Source: Zhengitettix transpicula
Taxonomy: Eukaryota; Arthropoda; Insecta; Orthoptera; Tetrigidae
Reading direction: 5' to 3'
DNA length: 64,000 nt
Assembly: GCA_037074705.1 (NCBI GenBank)
Contig: CM073590.1
Location: 221,494,746 to 221,558,745, forward strand
Below, piece after piece: positions 38,901 to 52,080 of the stretch (position 1 is the first letter of the stretch; each line of letters opens with the position of its first letter). The position numbers were made by a program, and so were the translations under genes. Under the pieces are notes generated by a model. That model did not search any database. It was not told the DNA's origin and saw only the letters and a list, made by a program, of their open reading frames with translations.

Positions 38901-39540
38901 CTCGTCTTTATAATAAACTAACATTTTTATTAAATTATTTTATATGACTTCTTTACATCTGCGGATTAAATAATAAAATGTTTAGGAAAACCGCGCTTAT
39001 AGGTTGATGTATAGCGTTAAAAAAATAAGCGTCATGGAATTACGTTTGACGGTATATCGAGAGGAATGTACGTCAAAGAATCGAAAAGTTTCAAGGCATA
39101 CAGATAATTTTTTGCAACACCCACTGAATTAGAAGTTCACACTTCGACACCAAATGTTCTTGATATTAGATTTACTTTTATAACTTTCAAGTTTCACGAA
39201 ATTATATTACAATAAGTTTGTAAACGAGTGAAATGTTATATGAACGGAAACTAACATTAGTGTTTATCGGACATTTTCATACGTGATTGATAAACTGCAC
39301 GCAGTTTAAATTAGATGTTTCGTAAATACTCTTGTACCAGCGATGTGCCTTCATTTGTACCAGTTACAGAAACAATTCACAAAAAAAGGCCGCACCATTT
39401 TCACTTCCCTCGCCGACTATACAGATGTCTGACAACAGACATAGGTTTAAGCTCGTAACGCGTACGGAATTTGACGCTACGTTAAAAGCAGAGGCTCCTA
39501 AACATTCCATTATCTTTGGGCACAAAACATGCAGGCATTA
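35901..39540. other. AT-rich non-coding stretch
   Basis: A GC-slightly-richer patch at about 35,870-36,230 carries opposite-strand frames of 88 and 61 codons with no known family. The rest is featureless. Confidence 0.5.
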
Positions 39541-39745
39541 CATTTAAACGGCGACGTCGTGATCGATCTGGCGAAGTCGCAGAGCCGTGAAGAATGGTTC
39601 GTGGTCTGGCAAGGGTGTGTTTTCGTCATTTTCCCCCGGCGGCGCGCATTAATCAATAGATAACCCGGACATTACGCATGCTCGCAATTAATCAGATTCC
39701 TGTCCCACTGGGCGCCAGGTGCCAACTTCAAGGAGACCAACCTAC
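39541..39745. promoter_or_regulatory. CpG-rich island with paired ATTAATCA sites
   Basis: This island contains two exact ATTAATCA words 39 bp apart in the same orientation (39,648-39,655 and 39,687-39,694), palindromic words gacgtc and atcgat, and ggcgcc near 39,712. ATTAATCA fits TAATCA-type homeodomain sites. The segment is single-copy and sharply bounded by AT-rich DNA. It is a candidate enhancer. Confidence 0.4.
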
Positions 39746-40264
39746 ATCCTACAACATCTCGTGCACTTCGCGTCTTCTCGTGTAATACAAACAATTTATT
39801 ACAAATGATATTTTATAATAAAAATCTGTTACATAAATTTGACATCGGTCCACTAAAATACGAATATTAAATCAAATTTCTCCTCAAACGCATAAAATTA
39901 ATATAAACTACAAATCAATTAATTATGAGAGATAACTACGGCTGTATAACTGTTTCGAAAAATCAAAGTGATGTTAATTTTGTCTCCGATTTCAATCCGT
40001 AACCCTGGTCAAGTATTTGGACAATAAATACATATTACGTGAATGCTCGTACTTGACTATGGAGTTTTATAAAATCCTCAAGTCACAGAGTGCGATTGCA
40101 ACTCTGATAAAGTCTCAAACCACCGTCAATAATGATAAACATTGAATCAATTACTGTAAAAGGTATGGAATTTAAAGCACTCTCAAAATATGTACAAAAA
40201 AATTATATTCGACTGCAAAATCATTGAGAAATAAAGTTTTTAACATTAAAACATAAAGAGTCTG

Positions 40265-40330
40265 TGTTAAAAGTATAATAATTTAAATAAATAAATAGCC
40301 AAATAATCGACAAAAATAAGTATCGAACGT
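40265..40330 (+). repeat. M2 element, single arm
   Basis: The segment starts gttaaaagtataataattt and continues 'aatagccaaataatcgacaa'. It matches the left arm at 63,421 and the reverse complement of the right arm at 59,675. The partner arm is absent, so it is a truncated copy. Confidence 0.7.
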
Positions 40331-41426
40331 ATTTTGCCATTTTCTAATGATTATAGTTTTAAATACAAATCGATGAGTATGAGATTAAAATGCTGCAGGT
40401 GAAGCATCATTTGTCTTATCCATTGAGATGATTCTATTAACATTCTGACGCTTCTGAAGTCGAAGTTTTTCTTTTTGGCGTGTTTAGAAAGAGTGAGTCT
40501 CAATAATTTTTTTGTTCATGTTGACAGCATCAAGTGGTTATAAAATTTTGAGCTGAATTAGACTAAAATTCATAAAAGAAAATGTCAGTCTCAATTTGTC
40601 AAATTAATTTCGTATTTTTAGTTTAACTTTATTATTTAGATGAACGGAGAAACACGTGAATATACAAAATAATCTATTGTGGTTTTTCCGACTTGACTGA
40701 AAATAATCCTAACCCCTTTTTGCAATCACAATTACAGTCATAAGGTAAAAATGGACACATTTGAATCAATATATCTTAGAGTTAATATTAAAAGTATTAC
40801 ATTTGTAAAATTAATGATATGAAATTTTAAATTTGGTTTTACTTACATATATCACAATGATGTGAATTACAGAGATTGAAATTATTTAGATGTATGCAAA
40901 ATTAATAACTTAAAATTGCCATTTTATTACATAGATTTGATTAAATTAGATGTGTAATGAATTTGATTTCTAAAGTAGTGACAGTGGATGTGAACATTTC
41001 ATCTTCAGGGAAGAAAATTTATATTTAACACATCTGGTTAATATAGTTATTGGTTCATAATATTTTAAATAATATAATTATTTACTTTTCAATGTAGCTA
41101 CCACAAATTCTATACTTAATTGTAGTAATCAAGTTATTCATTCATTCCTGTCAAGCGTTTCAACTATCCTGAAGTAATGAAAACAAAAACTTATAATAAT
41201 TTTAGTTCGGTTTAGATGTATGGATGATTATTATTATTATTATTATCTTGTAGTGTAAAATATCTCTGTTTTTTAATTATAATCTGCCTCTAACTAATCA
41301 ATATACTAGCTCTTTTAATTTTAGGGTGTTTGGCACTAAAGAGTTATGTCCTCACAATCAGTAAATTTCAACCTGTTGACATTAAAAAACGACAAACCAT
41401 TTTCCACCGCATAAAGTTTGATCCCC

Positions 41427-41429
<3 letters not shown>
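40331..41429. other. Very AT-rich non-coding stretch
   Basis: There is no gene. A short ATT trinucleotide run occurs near 41,228. Confidence 0.5.
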
Positions 41430-41482
<53 letters not shown>

Positions 41483-41520
41483 GTATATTATATATATATA
41501 TGTATATTATATACATATAT
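41430..41520. repeat. Long AT microsatellite with TATG interruptions
   Basis: About 90 bp of almost pure AT dinucleotides contain a few ATGTATATTATAT interruptions. The sequence is self-complementary throughout and probably length-polymorphic. Confidence 0.95.
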
Positions 41521-42340
41521 TGATAAAAGAGTTCTCATTCCGCTGTGGGGCAGACGTGAACTTTTGAATTGTTCTCAATCCTTTCCACATGACAGCGTAT
41601 TCGCGTTTCAAGGCGAGTGACGCCCTCCACGTGTCGAAAGGTCAAAGGGCTTCACTTCTCTACGTACGCTTGAACAGCGGACCTGTAAATTTATATCCCG
41701 GCTAAATATAAATGTGTATTTTCCGAAGACTGAAATGGTTATTTTAAAATCAGTGTCGAAACCAAAATAAGGTCATGTTGCAGTAAAACCCTTTACATCG
41801 AACTTTAATGTCAATATCATACAGGAAATTTTCGTTTAATTTTATAAATCGCTCTGAACTAATTATTAAAAATTCACGGTAGATATCCTTCCTCGTTTAC
41901 AGGAGTCAGAAGTTTTTTATTAAATGATAGGTGATTGGAAATACAATTTCAAGCTCCTAAATATTTGTTGAGTTACGAAATAACAGGACCCATTCCAGTC
42001 ACTATGATGCTTTGACCTATAAATTTATTTATTGTCGCTACTGAATAACTGAATAACTTGCTCAAATTTCTCTTATATACCGAAAAAGATTATACCTAAC
42101 AAATATTAATCAAATGAATTGGAAATTTAAATGGAATTCTGAACTGATTTTTGGAGTGCATATTCGAATTTTCTGTCCAAAATTTATCTGTTCTGTCGAA
42201 AATAGAGATTCAGTTCTCAAAATATTTGGTTATTCTTCAAAATATTATTGGCTTTTTTAAGATCCTTAATATGTGTGGACAGATCAATGAAGTGGATGTT
42301 TCTGTGCTTTATTAAGCGATACGCCATCTGCTATAAACGA
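41521..42340. other. Non-coding, GC-richer at its left edge
   Basis: About 41,540-41,700 contains several CpGs beside the microsatellite. The rest is AT-rich. No feature can be supported. Confidence 0.45.
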
Positions 42341-42560
42341 TTTCCTAACGCAATTACCCGGTAGCAGAGATGTAAATTTCGTTGTTGTGAAGAGAACAGT
42401 CCATGTCCTGGCCGTCTGAGCGAGGATTTATAGCATCCTTGGAGAAGGAAGGAAGCCTTCCTTGCCAATCAGGGATCGCACTCCAAGACAAATAGTTCCG
42501 CCATTCATGAGCGTCCTTAATGGAACACGGACACACAAGCACGCCCAAAGGGTTCTAACA
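42341..42560. promoter_or_regulatory. GC-richer island with aaggaag palindrome
   Basis: This single-copy, GC-richer segment contains a symmetrical aaggaaggaagccttcctt (near 42,446) whose halves are ETS-like GGAAG words. A 64-codon minus-strand frame has no family. It is a candidate regulatory element. Confidence 0.2.
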
Positions 42561-45500
42561 GTACAGAAAAAATTGCCCTTTCCCTACATGGTACAGAAAT
42601 AGAAAAATGTCGTCTCTCCTTTACTTAATTTCTTTGTTTCATTTGTCGACTTAACTTGACATAAAATTAAGGAAAGTCCATTTTTGAGGAAATAGTTTAA
42701 AAAAACAGCTTAAAAAATTCATAAAAAAATTATATAATTAATTTTCACTTAATTTATTCATTCCTTTAGAATATTCATGTAAATTTAATTGACCTAATTA
42801 CATAGAAAACTATCGCAGTTTGTAGTAATTTAAGAATAGAAATAACGAAATATTTTTATTCAGATTAACGTGGCTAATGAATATAAAGTACAGCCGTATT
42901 TAAATTTCAATACTCTGGTTTTACAAAAAAAATTATTATTTTATAAATGCTTGATAGAAAGTTTGCAGTATTTATGTAAGTCTATTTTCACTAAACGTAA
43001 GACTGAGGCTCACTGGTTTCCTGATTGTATCAGTAAACATCTGTTCATGTGTACGAATACAGGTATTTATGATTTAATTAATACTTACTTAGTGATTCCA
43101 TGATAATTTCAGAAGAATCATTCACTATGAGTGGTCCTTTTAATTGCTCGTCTTACCTGAAACACAAAACCAACGTATAAATTAATTTGTTGAATATTAT
43201 CTGCGGTGAATGTCTAACTAATTTATGTTTATTATTGGATGTTTCTCATAAGTAAGAAAAGAATAATTCGTTTTCCAACGGTCAGAGTTAATGTCGAGTT
43301 TCATCAGTTTAAAAAATATGTATTTGTTACGGTTTAAAAGAGAATACTTGGGCAATTATGTTCTGCTTCATTAGAGAAACTTAAATTTTCATTAGTACCC
43401 ATCAATAAATAAGTTTCACGATTCAGCGAAATTGCGCAAAGACGCGTGGAAAGCGCGCTTTATTGGCTAATATTATGAGTAGAAGAGATTGCTTGAAGAA
43501 TGATGTAGTGAGAAAGAGAACGAGAGTTATGGACGTAAGGGAAAGAATAATAAATGTGAAACTACAGTTTTCGGGATCATTACTACAACCTATGATCGTT
43601 TAAGGAACTTACAAGAAATTAAGTGTGATAAAATAACTGAGCGAAAGTAAGCCCATGTATTGGAAAATGAAGACAGTATAAAGTTAAATGGAACTATATC
43701 TATAAAATACGCTGAATAAATTTGAAATTCTGGTGAAATAAAATTCAGGACTGATGATTATATACAAAAGCTCAAAATGACTTAATGCTCCACAATAATC
43801 ATAATTAAATAGGTTCAATATATATTCATTTTGGCTTCATAACAACAAGATCAGGCTCAAAACAAAAACATTTCATCATGTAGGTTTTTTTGTATTATAT
43901 AATCAAGATTTATGTCGTCTCGAATAATAAGTTCCAGTTGATTATTTTATAGTAGTGAATAGAGACAGTTTTATCACCAAATTTTTGAGACACCACTCAA
44001 CCTATCCAAAATGATTTTAAGAGAATGACATACATCCCGATCAACTCAAAACAACTGAGATCCGGAGAGGATTTGAGTTCTGCTGCCATTTCCGAGTTTT
44101 TAGCCGCACTACTTCGTTTTGTCGGAATGGGATTTGATCGTTAAGCTGTTAAAAGGGCGGTTTTCTTTACCATCGATAATTTCGGTTAAAAGTTAGACTT
44201 GCGGAAACGAGATTTGGGTGGTTTGGTGTGACAAAGGCGTAGCTTAGAGCGTCGCAATCAGCAGTCGTCTATATGACAACCAGAGACACGGCTTGCTTTT
44301 GAAGTGCTACGCCAAAGTAATTACACCACGCCATTCTCAAATTAATTTCCAAGCATGGCCAAGTCTTTCTTATTATTATCATCAACATCACATCCATTAC
44401 TGTAATTACAAGTTTTTCGGCTCGGTAATGCTGTTACCGTTGTAAGATGAGATACTCTATAATACAGCAGCCTGTGTCACAAGCTGCCTCCGCCTAGCTC
44501 AGCCTTATCCTCATTAGCCTTAAAACTGTTCCCAGTGGAGATCAAACTACCTGCCTTCATTCTCACGTTTCCGCCGGCTTTGTACAGATACATTGAACTA
44601 CGCAAATATGTTTTAAAAAACTGTAACTCTCTAAATAAAGACGCAACATGATAGTTTATGCGTAGAAAATCTAGGATAACCATCAGTAATTTCCGTGATT
44701 GGATAAGTCTACATATAATAGATTAAAAATTTGTTTTAACAGTAATTTCCATAATTAATTATTGCGACAAAGGCTTGTGAGCTTCAACAAGCCACATACA
44801 AACATCGTGGGTTTATACAAAATATAACATTAATCAACAAACTGACCTTTCATTTGACAATACCATATTGAATTTAGTATCCAATTCTGTCGCTATGTTC
44901 TGGAAATAACCTCATTTACAAGCATCAACAACAAATTGATTCTGCAGAACACTGAACGTTCATTACGTTAATTCTTTTCTTAATCATCTTAATATTTCTT
45001 CTTGCATGACAATAATAATCATAGGTAGCACCATATGCAGAATACAATTAGAGCATATGATTATGTTATTTAACTTGTGAAAATAATATTAAAATTTGGC
45101 CATAGAGAAGTAAACGAAGTATGAAGGGAATGTAGAGAAGTTCCGATAATATATTAATGTTTCCAATGTATTTCAGTTATTTTATGGACACATCCAGACG
45201 GAAATTGATTGTTAAACATAATAAATGTTCTTTAATTTAACAAAGAACACTATGTTATAAATGAAATGATGAGTTCAGACTGTTGCACGAATATTTGGTA
45301 AAGCAAACGGCAAGCACTGCGGGTCAGCCTATACCTTGAGTTTTCATAACGTGAGTTGAGATTTTTAAAAATAATTAAAGCAAAATTAATATTTAGTCTA
45401 TCGTCTTAATATTTTGAAAATATATTAAATATTTTCATAATTATTCTAAAATTAATAAAAATTGTCTTAACTCTAATGAGTGTCCAAATATACGTTACAA

Positions 45501-45585
45501 TACGTATATTTTAGAGTGGGCTGCGATCCTATATATATTTACTCTGGTACAGTCACACATTTAACAAAATTTGTTGTTTCGTCTG
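42561..45585. other. AT-rich non-coding stretch
   Basis: Weakly GC-richer patches lie at about 43,430-43,480, 44,080-44,340 and 44,480-44,600. No coding, RNA or repeat feature is supported. Confidence 0.5.
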
Positions 45586-45920
45586 AAGAAAATGGTTCCC
45601 GAGTCACAAGCTTTCAGTCCCAGATTTCTGGAAGCTAAATCTGCTTCCCCAAAATTTTCCTCTGAGCTTCTTTCCGCTGAACCTCTCAGACTTGTCCTAA
45701 TTTTTAATTACTCCCGCTGAATAATTTAATGTTGCGCCGGCTACTCTCTTGGGTACATAAAATGCTAAGAACTTGTAAACACACCTCCAGACGGTTCCCC
45801 AGGGACACAACTGCTAGCAACTTGGCCAACGTTTAAAGAGAGACGCACTTAACAAATTCCACGATTATCGTCCTGTTGTTGCCGGCCGTGCGAGAAAAAC
45901 AATTATCCAAGGTTATACTG
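45586..45920. promoter_or_regulatory. GC-richer island
   Basis: A single-copy segment contains gccggccgtgcg (near 45,881) and ctaatttttaattact (near 45,697). Composition differs sharply from its flanks. The role is unknown. Confidence 0.2.
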
Positions 45921-48470
45921 TCGCTTCCATATTGTTCTTAGAAATCCGCTCTGTCAAGAAGGATCTAGTTGTATTCGTGATATTGGATTTCAAGACTCAA
46001 ATAGTTTCTAGCATCATTAAATATTTATTACCTGTATTTTAATTTCAATTGAGAAGAATCTTAAACCGATATTTAAATTTTAGTCCTAAAAACTCAATAA
46101 ACCTGATCGTTTTCGCTTATCTGGGCAAATGATACGAAAATCAATTTGTTTTTTAAGTTTATACATTTTTTTTCCATTATTTCATTTTTTATTATTGTAT
46201 TCAATAGCTACATTAGATCCAATAATAAATTATTTAAACCCTATAACTTCTCATCATACTGAATAATTTAGATTAATATTTTATACTGAAAACATACATC
46301 GAAAATTTTGTAAACTAAGTAAATCATTAATTTATTACTATTAAAAATTGGGATTAAAAATTAATATATTTAAGTGAGACTAATTTTTTAACGTTTTATA
46401 ATGCTTAAAATTTTCTACGCATCAGTCTTATTGTTATATATTTTACTTTCATTATCATGCTTTGGGTAATTTCAGGGTTGTTCAGAAGATTCTTAGCAGT
46501 AAATAAAAGGCAATTAATGCGAAATAAAGGACTTAGATCTTCGGCTTTCATTCGATTACAAGGCGATAATTGAGAAAGCTATATTTATTATTTACTCAAC
46601 TAAATCTCCATCAATTAGACTTGTGAAGGAAAGCAATTAGAAACTATGTTTAGGGTGGCATTGTATTACGAGAACAAAGTGGAAATGGAGTTGTATTACG
46701 ACTCCATAGAATTGTTTACCAAAGCAATTTCTGCAAACGGAGTCGTTAATTGCTGTCAAAATTAATCCAGACTTCATGGAGAAAAATAAAATGTAAATTA
46801 CTAAATAGAATATCTAAGCATCTGTAATGAATGGTTGGCTTGAAATCAATATTGTGTTCAGCCATAACACTTTTTCAATGCCAATATGGAAGTAATGTAG
46901 TAAGGAAGACTCCTCTGTTAATGCATATGAAATATAATGCCTCCTACTAACCAAATTTGTCTCATTTTGCACAATTTCAACATCAATTTAATCCCGTGTT
47001 ATTATTTTAAACGTACGAGTGTTCATAAATACCCGGAAAATCTCAATTTTATTTCCAAAATTGTAACTAAAAAGAGCTTTTTAGAATTTCCAAAAAGATA
47101 AAATTATTTCCTTTTACAAGTAAAATATACTATACAAAAATCACGAAAGTATTAAACAGACAAGTGTTTTGTCATATTAACGAACAATATATACTAAATG
47201 TATAATATGTGTTTATGTAAAAACACTAAATTTTTTTATTGTAATTTACAACACGCGTAAACATATTTATAAAAATGAAAGCATAAATTATTAAACGAAT
47301 TGAGCAACATACGGTGTAGTTATATAACTCGAATGAGAATTATTATTTGCTGCTCCTATCTTTGATAATTTTTCTTCCTTTATTTATTATTCTGTGAATT
47401 TTAAGGGTTTTTTTACTTTAAAATTGGTTTCTAAGCTATAAATTAAATTATTAATGTAATAAATAATATTTTTCATTAGGATCACCATATTGATTAATTT
47501 CATCCCAAGAAACAAATATTTGTAGAATTATATTATATTACAAAACACTTTATTATGATGGCTATGCAAGAAGAGCGCTAATTAAACTGTTTGATACTCG
47601 TTTAATTATTACAAGATTGTCGTGTTAGATCCCAACATAGTTTAACATTTATATAATTACCGTCCTGCTGACGAGACTTCGCTTGCAGTATTTTAGACTA
47701 CACAAACAAAACTTTGCCAAGTGTCTCGGACGAATCTCAGAAAATATTGGAAACCACGTTAGCTCACATCGCAGCACTTTTTAGCGATTAGTAATTAATG
47801 AAATAAATCTTTGTCACAAGAAGAACATTACCTCTGGTCCCGCAGCTCTTCACCTCAATCACAATCCTCTGGAGACCTTATTGACAGCTGTAATATAAAA
47901 AGTTTTCAGGTTGACCGCCATTTTCGAGACGCAGTAGAAAGGAAAGTCAACCATGCTTCATTTTTTGAGAAATGTGAGTCTTCATTATAACATAATATCA
48001 AATGGTTTGAAATTTATTATAATTTTGGAGAGTTTAAAATATATTTCGTAAATCTTATAAACTGTTCGTAAGTCACCAATAATTTTCACTTTAGTGATCA
48101 AATTTCGTGTATGTTACTCAATATGAATAATCATAATCAGTCATTAATAACACTTAATTTATTTTATTCTTCAAATCCAAGCAAAGATGAATATATAATT
48201 TCATGAATGTTACATTTCAGTTTTTATTATTATGTAAACGTTGTAAATTGAATTCTGGATGAAACTAAAACAGTCCTGTAGTATAAAGACAGGTAATTAG
48301 ATTTTTTTATGTTTCGATTCATTAGTTTCTTGAGCTCCTAGCTTTGAGAAAATATAAAAAACGTTTAATAGAACTGGAAACGAAATATCACGTGAATTGC
48401 GAATCCCATTTTAAATTATAAGCAAAATAAATTCCGTGTATAGTACAGGCAGGAACTTTTTCGTAATTAA
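45921..48470. other. Very AT-rich non-coding stretch
   Basis: No feature is visible apart from AT-rich runs. A slightly GC-richer patch lies near 47,830-47,950. Confidence 0.5.
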
Positions 48471-48910
48471 TAATCTGAAAGGCAATAGACAGAATCCGCT
48501 AGCGAAATTTTGGGAGTTGTGCAGTTGCCAGAAGGTTCAAAGACGCCTCGCAAGTCATTTTCCTGAAATCCGTTCGTCTTTCACTTCAAAGCAGTGGATT
48601 TAATTCGTTCAGCTTAATGAATAAGCTTCGCGAAGCCAATCGGCCCGAGCGCTGCAACAGATTTAGTTTGCAAACACTGACTGCTTTATCGCTTATTTCA
48701 CTCCCTCGGACTAAGAGGGAGACATTTTACAGCACCGCCTTCGGCAGAAAACGCAAAGGACACCTTCGTCATGTTTATTTGCTTTATTGATATTGCCTTT
48801 GAGCGGGACGTGTTGAGAACGTTTTGAGTCTGCTTTACTGGAATATGCTCGCGCTGCAATAACAAACGCTTATTTGCTATTTTATTTGTTGACGACAACG
48901 ATTTACCTAC
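48471..48910. promoter_or_regulatory. GC-richer island
   Basis: CpG-containing single-copy sequence ('gcttcgcgaagccaatcggc' near 48,627, with an inner palindrome cttcgcgaag). A 74-codon minus frame here has no recognisable family. Confidence 0.25.
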
Positions 48911-49855
48911 TTCCACCCTCAATCTGAAAAGTATGAATAATAAACACGAACTATTTACCGTTTATATTTCTTCAAGAAGAATTTATGTCCGGCCGCTAAA
49001 AAAGATTGTAGACTAGTTTCTCAGCGAAAAACTTTACTAAGGATTCAATTTTTTCTAGATAGCGTAATAATGTACGGTATGATTATGAAACTATGGAAAC
49101 AGTTAGAATTAAAACTCCATTGTTCCATATCAGCAGAAACGTCTAGAAACGAACAGAACCATTTCAAGTTTGAGGCTGTTTAAAATTTATTAATGCTAAG
49201 CTGAAGAAAACTGGAAGCTCTTAAAACCTTTTTGGAAAAAAGACATACTCTTAAAGCATATTAATAAATATATTTACTACCAAACATCAATTGAATTTCT
49301 TGTGAGAACCATTTTGGTCGAGTTATTTAAATATATCCTATAAGCGTTCAAAATGTTTTCTTCTGATATTAAATTTTCTCTTACAAGTATATATTTATGT
49401 TTTACTTTTCACGTAGTCGTCTTTGCTTTATTCATCTTCACTGATTCATTAGTTAATAATTTGAGAGCCGAAATAAATAACTCATAAAATATTCATTGCT
49501 CGCCCCTATTTTCTGCTCTTACACAAATTTCCAAAAATTGAAACTTTAATTGAAGCACGGTTTGAATTCTGACGACTGTGTTTAATGTAACCAACTGCGC
49601 TACATTGAAATTTGATCAATACAAATAAAACTGCAGCTTCCATTCACTTCATTTACATTTCAGCATAGGCCGACCGAATTTCATTTTTAATACCTCGATT
49701 TTGAATTTAATACCTTAAATTTTGCACTGCATCCTATTACATATGTGAGGCAACACAAGGATAACTAATCTCCTTTATCTGAATAATTATTGACAACTTC
49801 CAGTCCACCGATTAAAATGCCCTCGTGAATGAGTAAAACAGAAACCCGACATTTT
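48911..49855. other. AT-rich non-coding stretch
   Basis: Nothing here can be supported as a feature. Confidence 0.5.
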
Positions 49856-50130
49856 GTATGAAATGGCGCGGCCTTCCCTTCTGTTCCGGTGGAGCATTTA
49901 ATCCCGTGGATTTACGGGGCTCTCGGTGTACAAAGCTACTAGAAAGACAGACACACCGTTGAACCCTTCGCAAACGAACGTCATTATTTGAGTGTTTTAT
50001 TATTCACGGGGCGCCCACGACACGAAATGTCACTCTGCGTATTAGCATCAAGTTCTTACGGCCGCCATGCTGAAGCTTCGCTCTTATTTTCGTTATTATT
50101 CCACCGGGAGAGAAGATTATTATTCCCCTC
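49856..50130. promoter_or_regulatory. GC/CpG-richer island
   Basis: The segment includes 'atttaatcccgtggatttac' (near 49,897), which has a TAATCC bicoid/otx-like core, and acggccgccat (near 50,058). It is single-copy. Candidate conserved element on composition and motif only. Confidence 0.25.
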
Positions 50131-51435
50131 CATACGACGATGTTTTCAGATTCTATTACATAATAAAAAATTCATTAACATTTAAGCATATGTAATGTAG
50201 ATACGGCAGTGGTTAGATTCATTTCCATTCCTTGAACTTTACACACTTTACGCCAGGTGCTCATATACATTTAACAACTACAGATGCAAAAATGAAGGAC
50301 TGTTTTTAATATTTGACAGATATAAAATCTGTTAAATTCTTATTATAACTTTATTTTTAAGCATGTTTTTAACAACCAGATATATTTAACAACATTATTA
50401 TTAAACTCAGACTGAGGAAAAATTGATTACGTCATGAGAAACCTTTCAGCCAAAAACAGCCTGAAGAGGAAACACATGTACAGAAACGTCGTTGTGTTGT
50501 TAATTGAAGAGTTTATAATCAATATTTTTTTGTTTTAAAAGTAATAAAATAAATCAGATTTCTTATAATGAATTCTGGGAGGTTACTAATACACTTATAA
50601 AAAGTTTTCATTTGGAATAACACAGACGTTTGTAATGTATAAAAGTAAATATCGAAACGATCGAGTTGAATTTTTACTTTGAAAGAAAAAAGTGTATATA
50701 GTCGAGATCAGCAAGAAGGGGGGAAAGAAAAAGAAAAGAAACAACAAATAGTTCAAGCCTTCGGCTGTTGTAAGCACTTGAAAATGGAGACAAAGAACGA
50801 TAAGACCGAGAAATTGAAAATATTATAAAAATAGAAAGTGTGCTTCAAATTCCGCAGAGACATTGTTATCTTCTTATATCTTCAATTCATGTTAAAATAT
50901 TAGCTTTTTTTATAAAACTTTTGAAATGATTCTATATTGGTATTGTATTCAGGGTATGAATAAGTTCTACATACATGAAAAGAGCAAGCCTTCCATTTCA
51001 AAATTCTTCAAGTTGCTGAGTACTAACTTTGGCTGCAATATTACAGGGGTTAACTAGTTACAAAACTTTGATTATTTACCTTAACAGAGGGTTGCTTTAT
51101 TTACTACTAAACATGGCGTAACGCTAACTAACTTTGCTACATCTACGTTTTCTTCGTCTCGGTGGATTTGTATGAACGCTGAACTTAGTTAATTTTCGCT
51201 TTCAGGCAATTGTTGCTAGTTAACCGAGAACTACAGCCACAATGTGGATGCTTTTCTAAAGGTGCGTCTTTCAAACAAAATAATTACAAGTTAAAGTGGA
51301 AGATAAAAATGATACAGAATTTAAAACCATTTTTATATACGTTATTAAGAATATTTATCATTTTAAGAAACAATAGCTTTCGATATATATGTTCCATATT
51401 TCTCGGTTATAAGTGACACCACAATCAAAAAATTG
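50131..51435. other. AT-rich non-coding stretch
   Basis: No gene or repeat is visible. Poly-purine sequence near 50,690-50,750 creates a 60-codon minus-strand frame that is compositional. Confidence 0.5.
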
Positions 51436-51467
51436 TTCTCGGAGTTCAACCGGGTTTTGCATCATTA

Positions 51468-51478
51468 TATTAGAACGC
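51468..51478. repeat. R1 target-site duplication, left
   Basis: tattagaacgc, repeated exactly at 52,020-52,030, flanks R1 copy E directly next to its A-tail (T-run on the plus strand). Confidence 0.9.
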
Positions 51479-52019
51479 TTTTTTTTTTAGGGCAACAGGC
51501 TACATGAGGGTGATCCACATTGGGCAACTCCCCTTTAATAGCATAGGAAGGGATTAGAAAGGGGGGATGCGGAAGGGTAGAGGAAGGTAGCCAAGGGTTA
51601 ACTAGGGCCCCCGGGCTATGGTTTAAGGATCCTACCCGGCATTCGCCTAAAGAAATGCAGGGAAAACCCTAGAAAAACCTGCATCGGGTAGGTCGGGCAT
51701 TGGGTACTTGTCCCACGCCCTTCCGATAGCGGGAGAGGAGTTTGCTGTGGGGACGCAGCTTACCCCTCGCCACGCCTTGGCCTGTTTAAGAGGTAGCTGG
51801 CCGACTATTCCAATAGGAATAGCGGACAACTCTTGCCGTATGCCCAAGGTCTGCGACCCCGGAACATACACCTCTCAAAACAGACCGAGGTGCCTCGGCA
51901 TGTGGGAACCTTAGTTCAAAAAAAACCAGAGAGATGTGAGAGCATCCCCAAAGGTAGCCCCCGCCAGAGCTCTCTGGGAAGGTTCACCTGCGAGAAATCC
52001 TCTCGCAGGCTTCCTTGGT
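51479..52019 (-). mobile_element. R1 retroposon copy E, full length
   Basis: On the minus strand this copy is 541 bp, from a 5' hairpin (ctgcgagagga...tctcgcag, about 51,989-52,009) to a ten-base A-tail (51,479-51,488). It is flanked by an exact 11-bp duplication, tattagaacgc. It carries the 'ctcatgtagcctgttgccct' tail variant of copies C and D. Frames of 68-74 codons on both strands are shadows. The exact duplication and uninterrupted tail suggest it is among the younger copies. Confidence 0.9.
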
Positions 52020-52030
52020 TATTAGAACGC
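52020..52030. repeat. R1 target-site duplication, right
   Basis: tattagaacgc is identical to 51,468-51,478. The last bases of the pair are part of the palindrome arm, so the insertion point lies within the palindrome's centre. Confidence 0.9.
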
Positions 52031-52080
52031 AAACGTTGCGTTCTAATATAATTATGCAAAACCCGGTTGAACTCCGAGAA

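Larger units (their letters stand above)
51436..52080. repeat. 93-bp near-perfect palindrome split by an R1 insertion
   Basis: The outer bases 51,436-51,478 and 52,036-52,080 are reverse complements. If the inserted R1 copy and one 11-bp duplication are removed, the original locus is 93 bp: a 45-nt arm, acg, then a 45-nt arm with one mismatch. The arm begins ttctcggagttcaaccgggt. It could be a miniature hairpin transposon or a hairpin-RNA locus. Flanks show no clear duplication of their own. Confidence 0.9.

Noticed and set aside
52031..52080. Target-site duplication for the 93-bp palindrome
   Set aside because: Flanks read aaaaattg and aaatatat; the resemblance is AT-rich chance and not an exact duplication.
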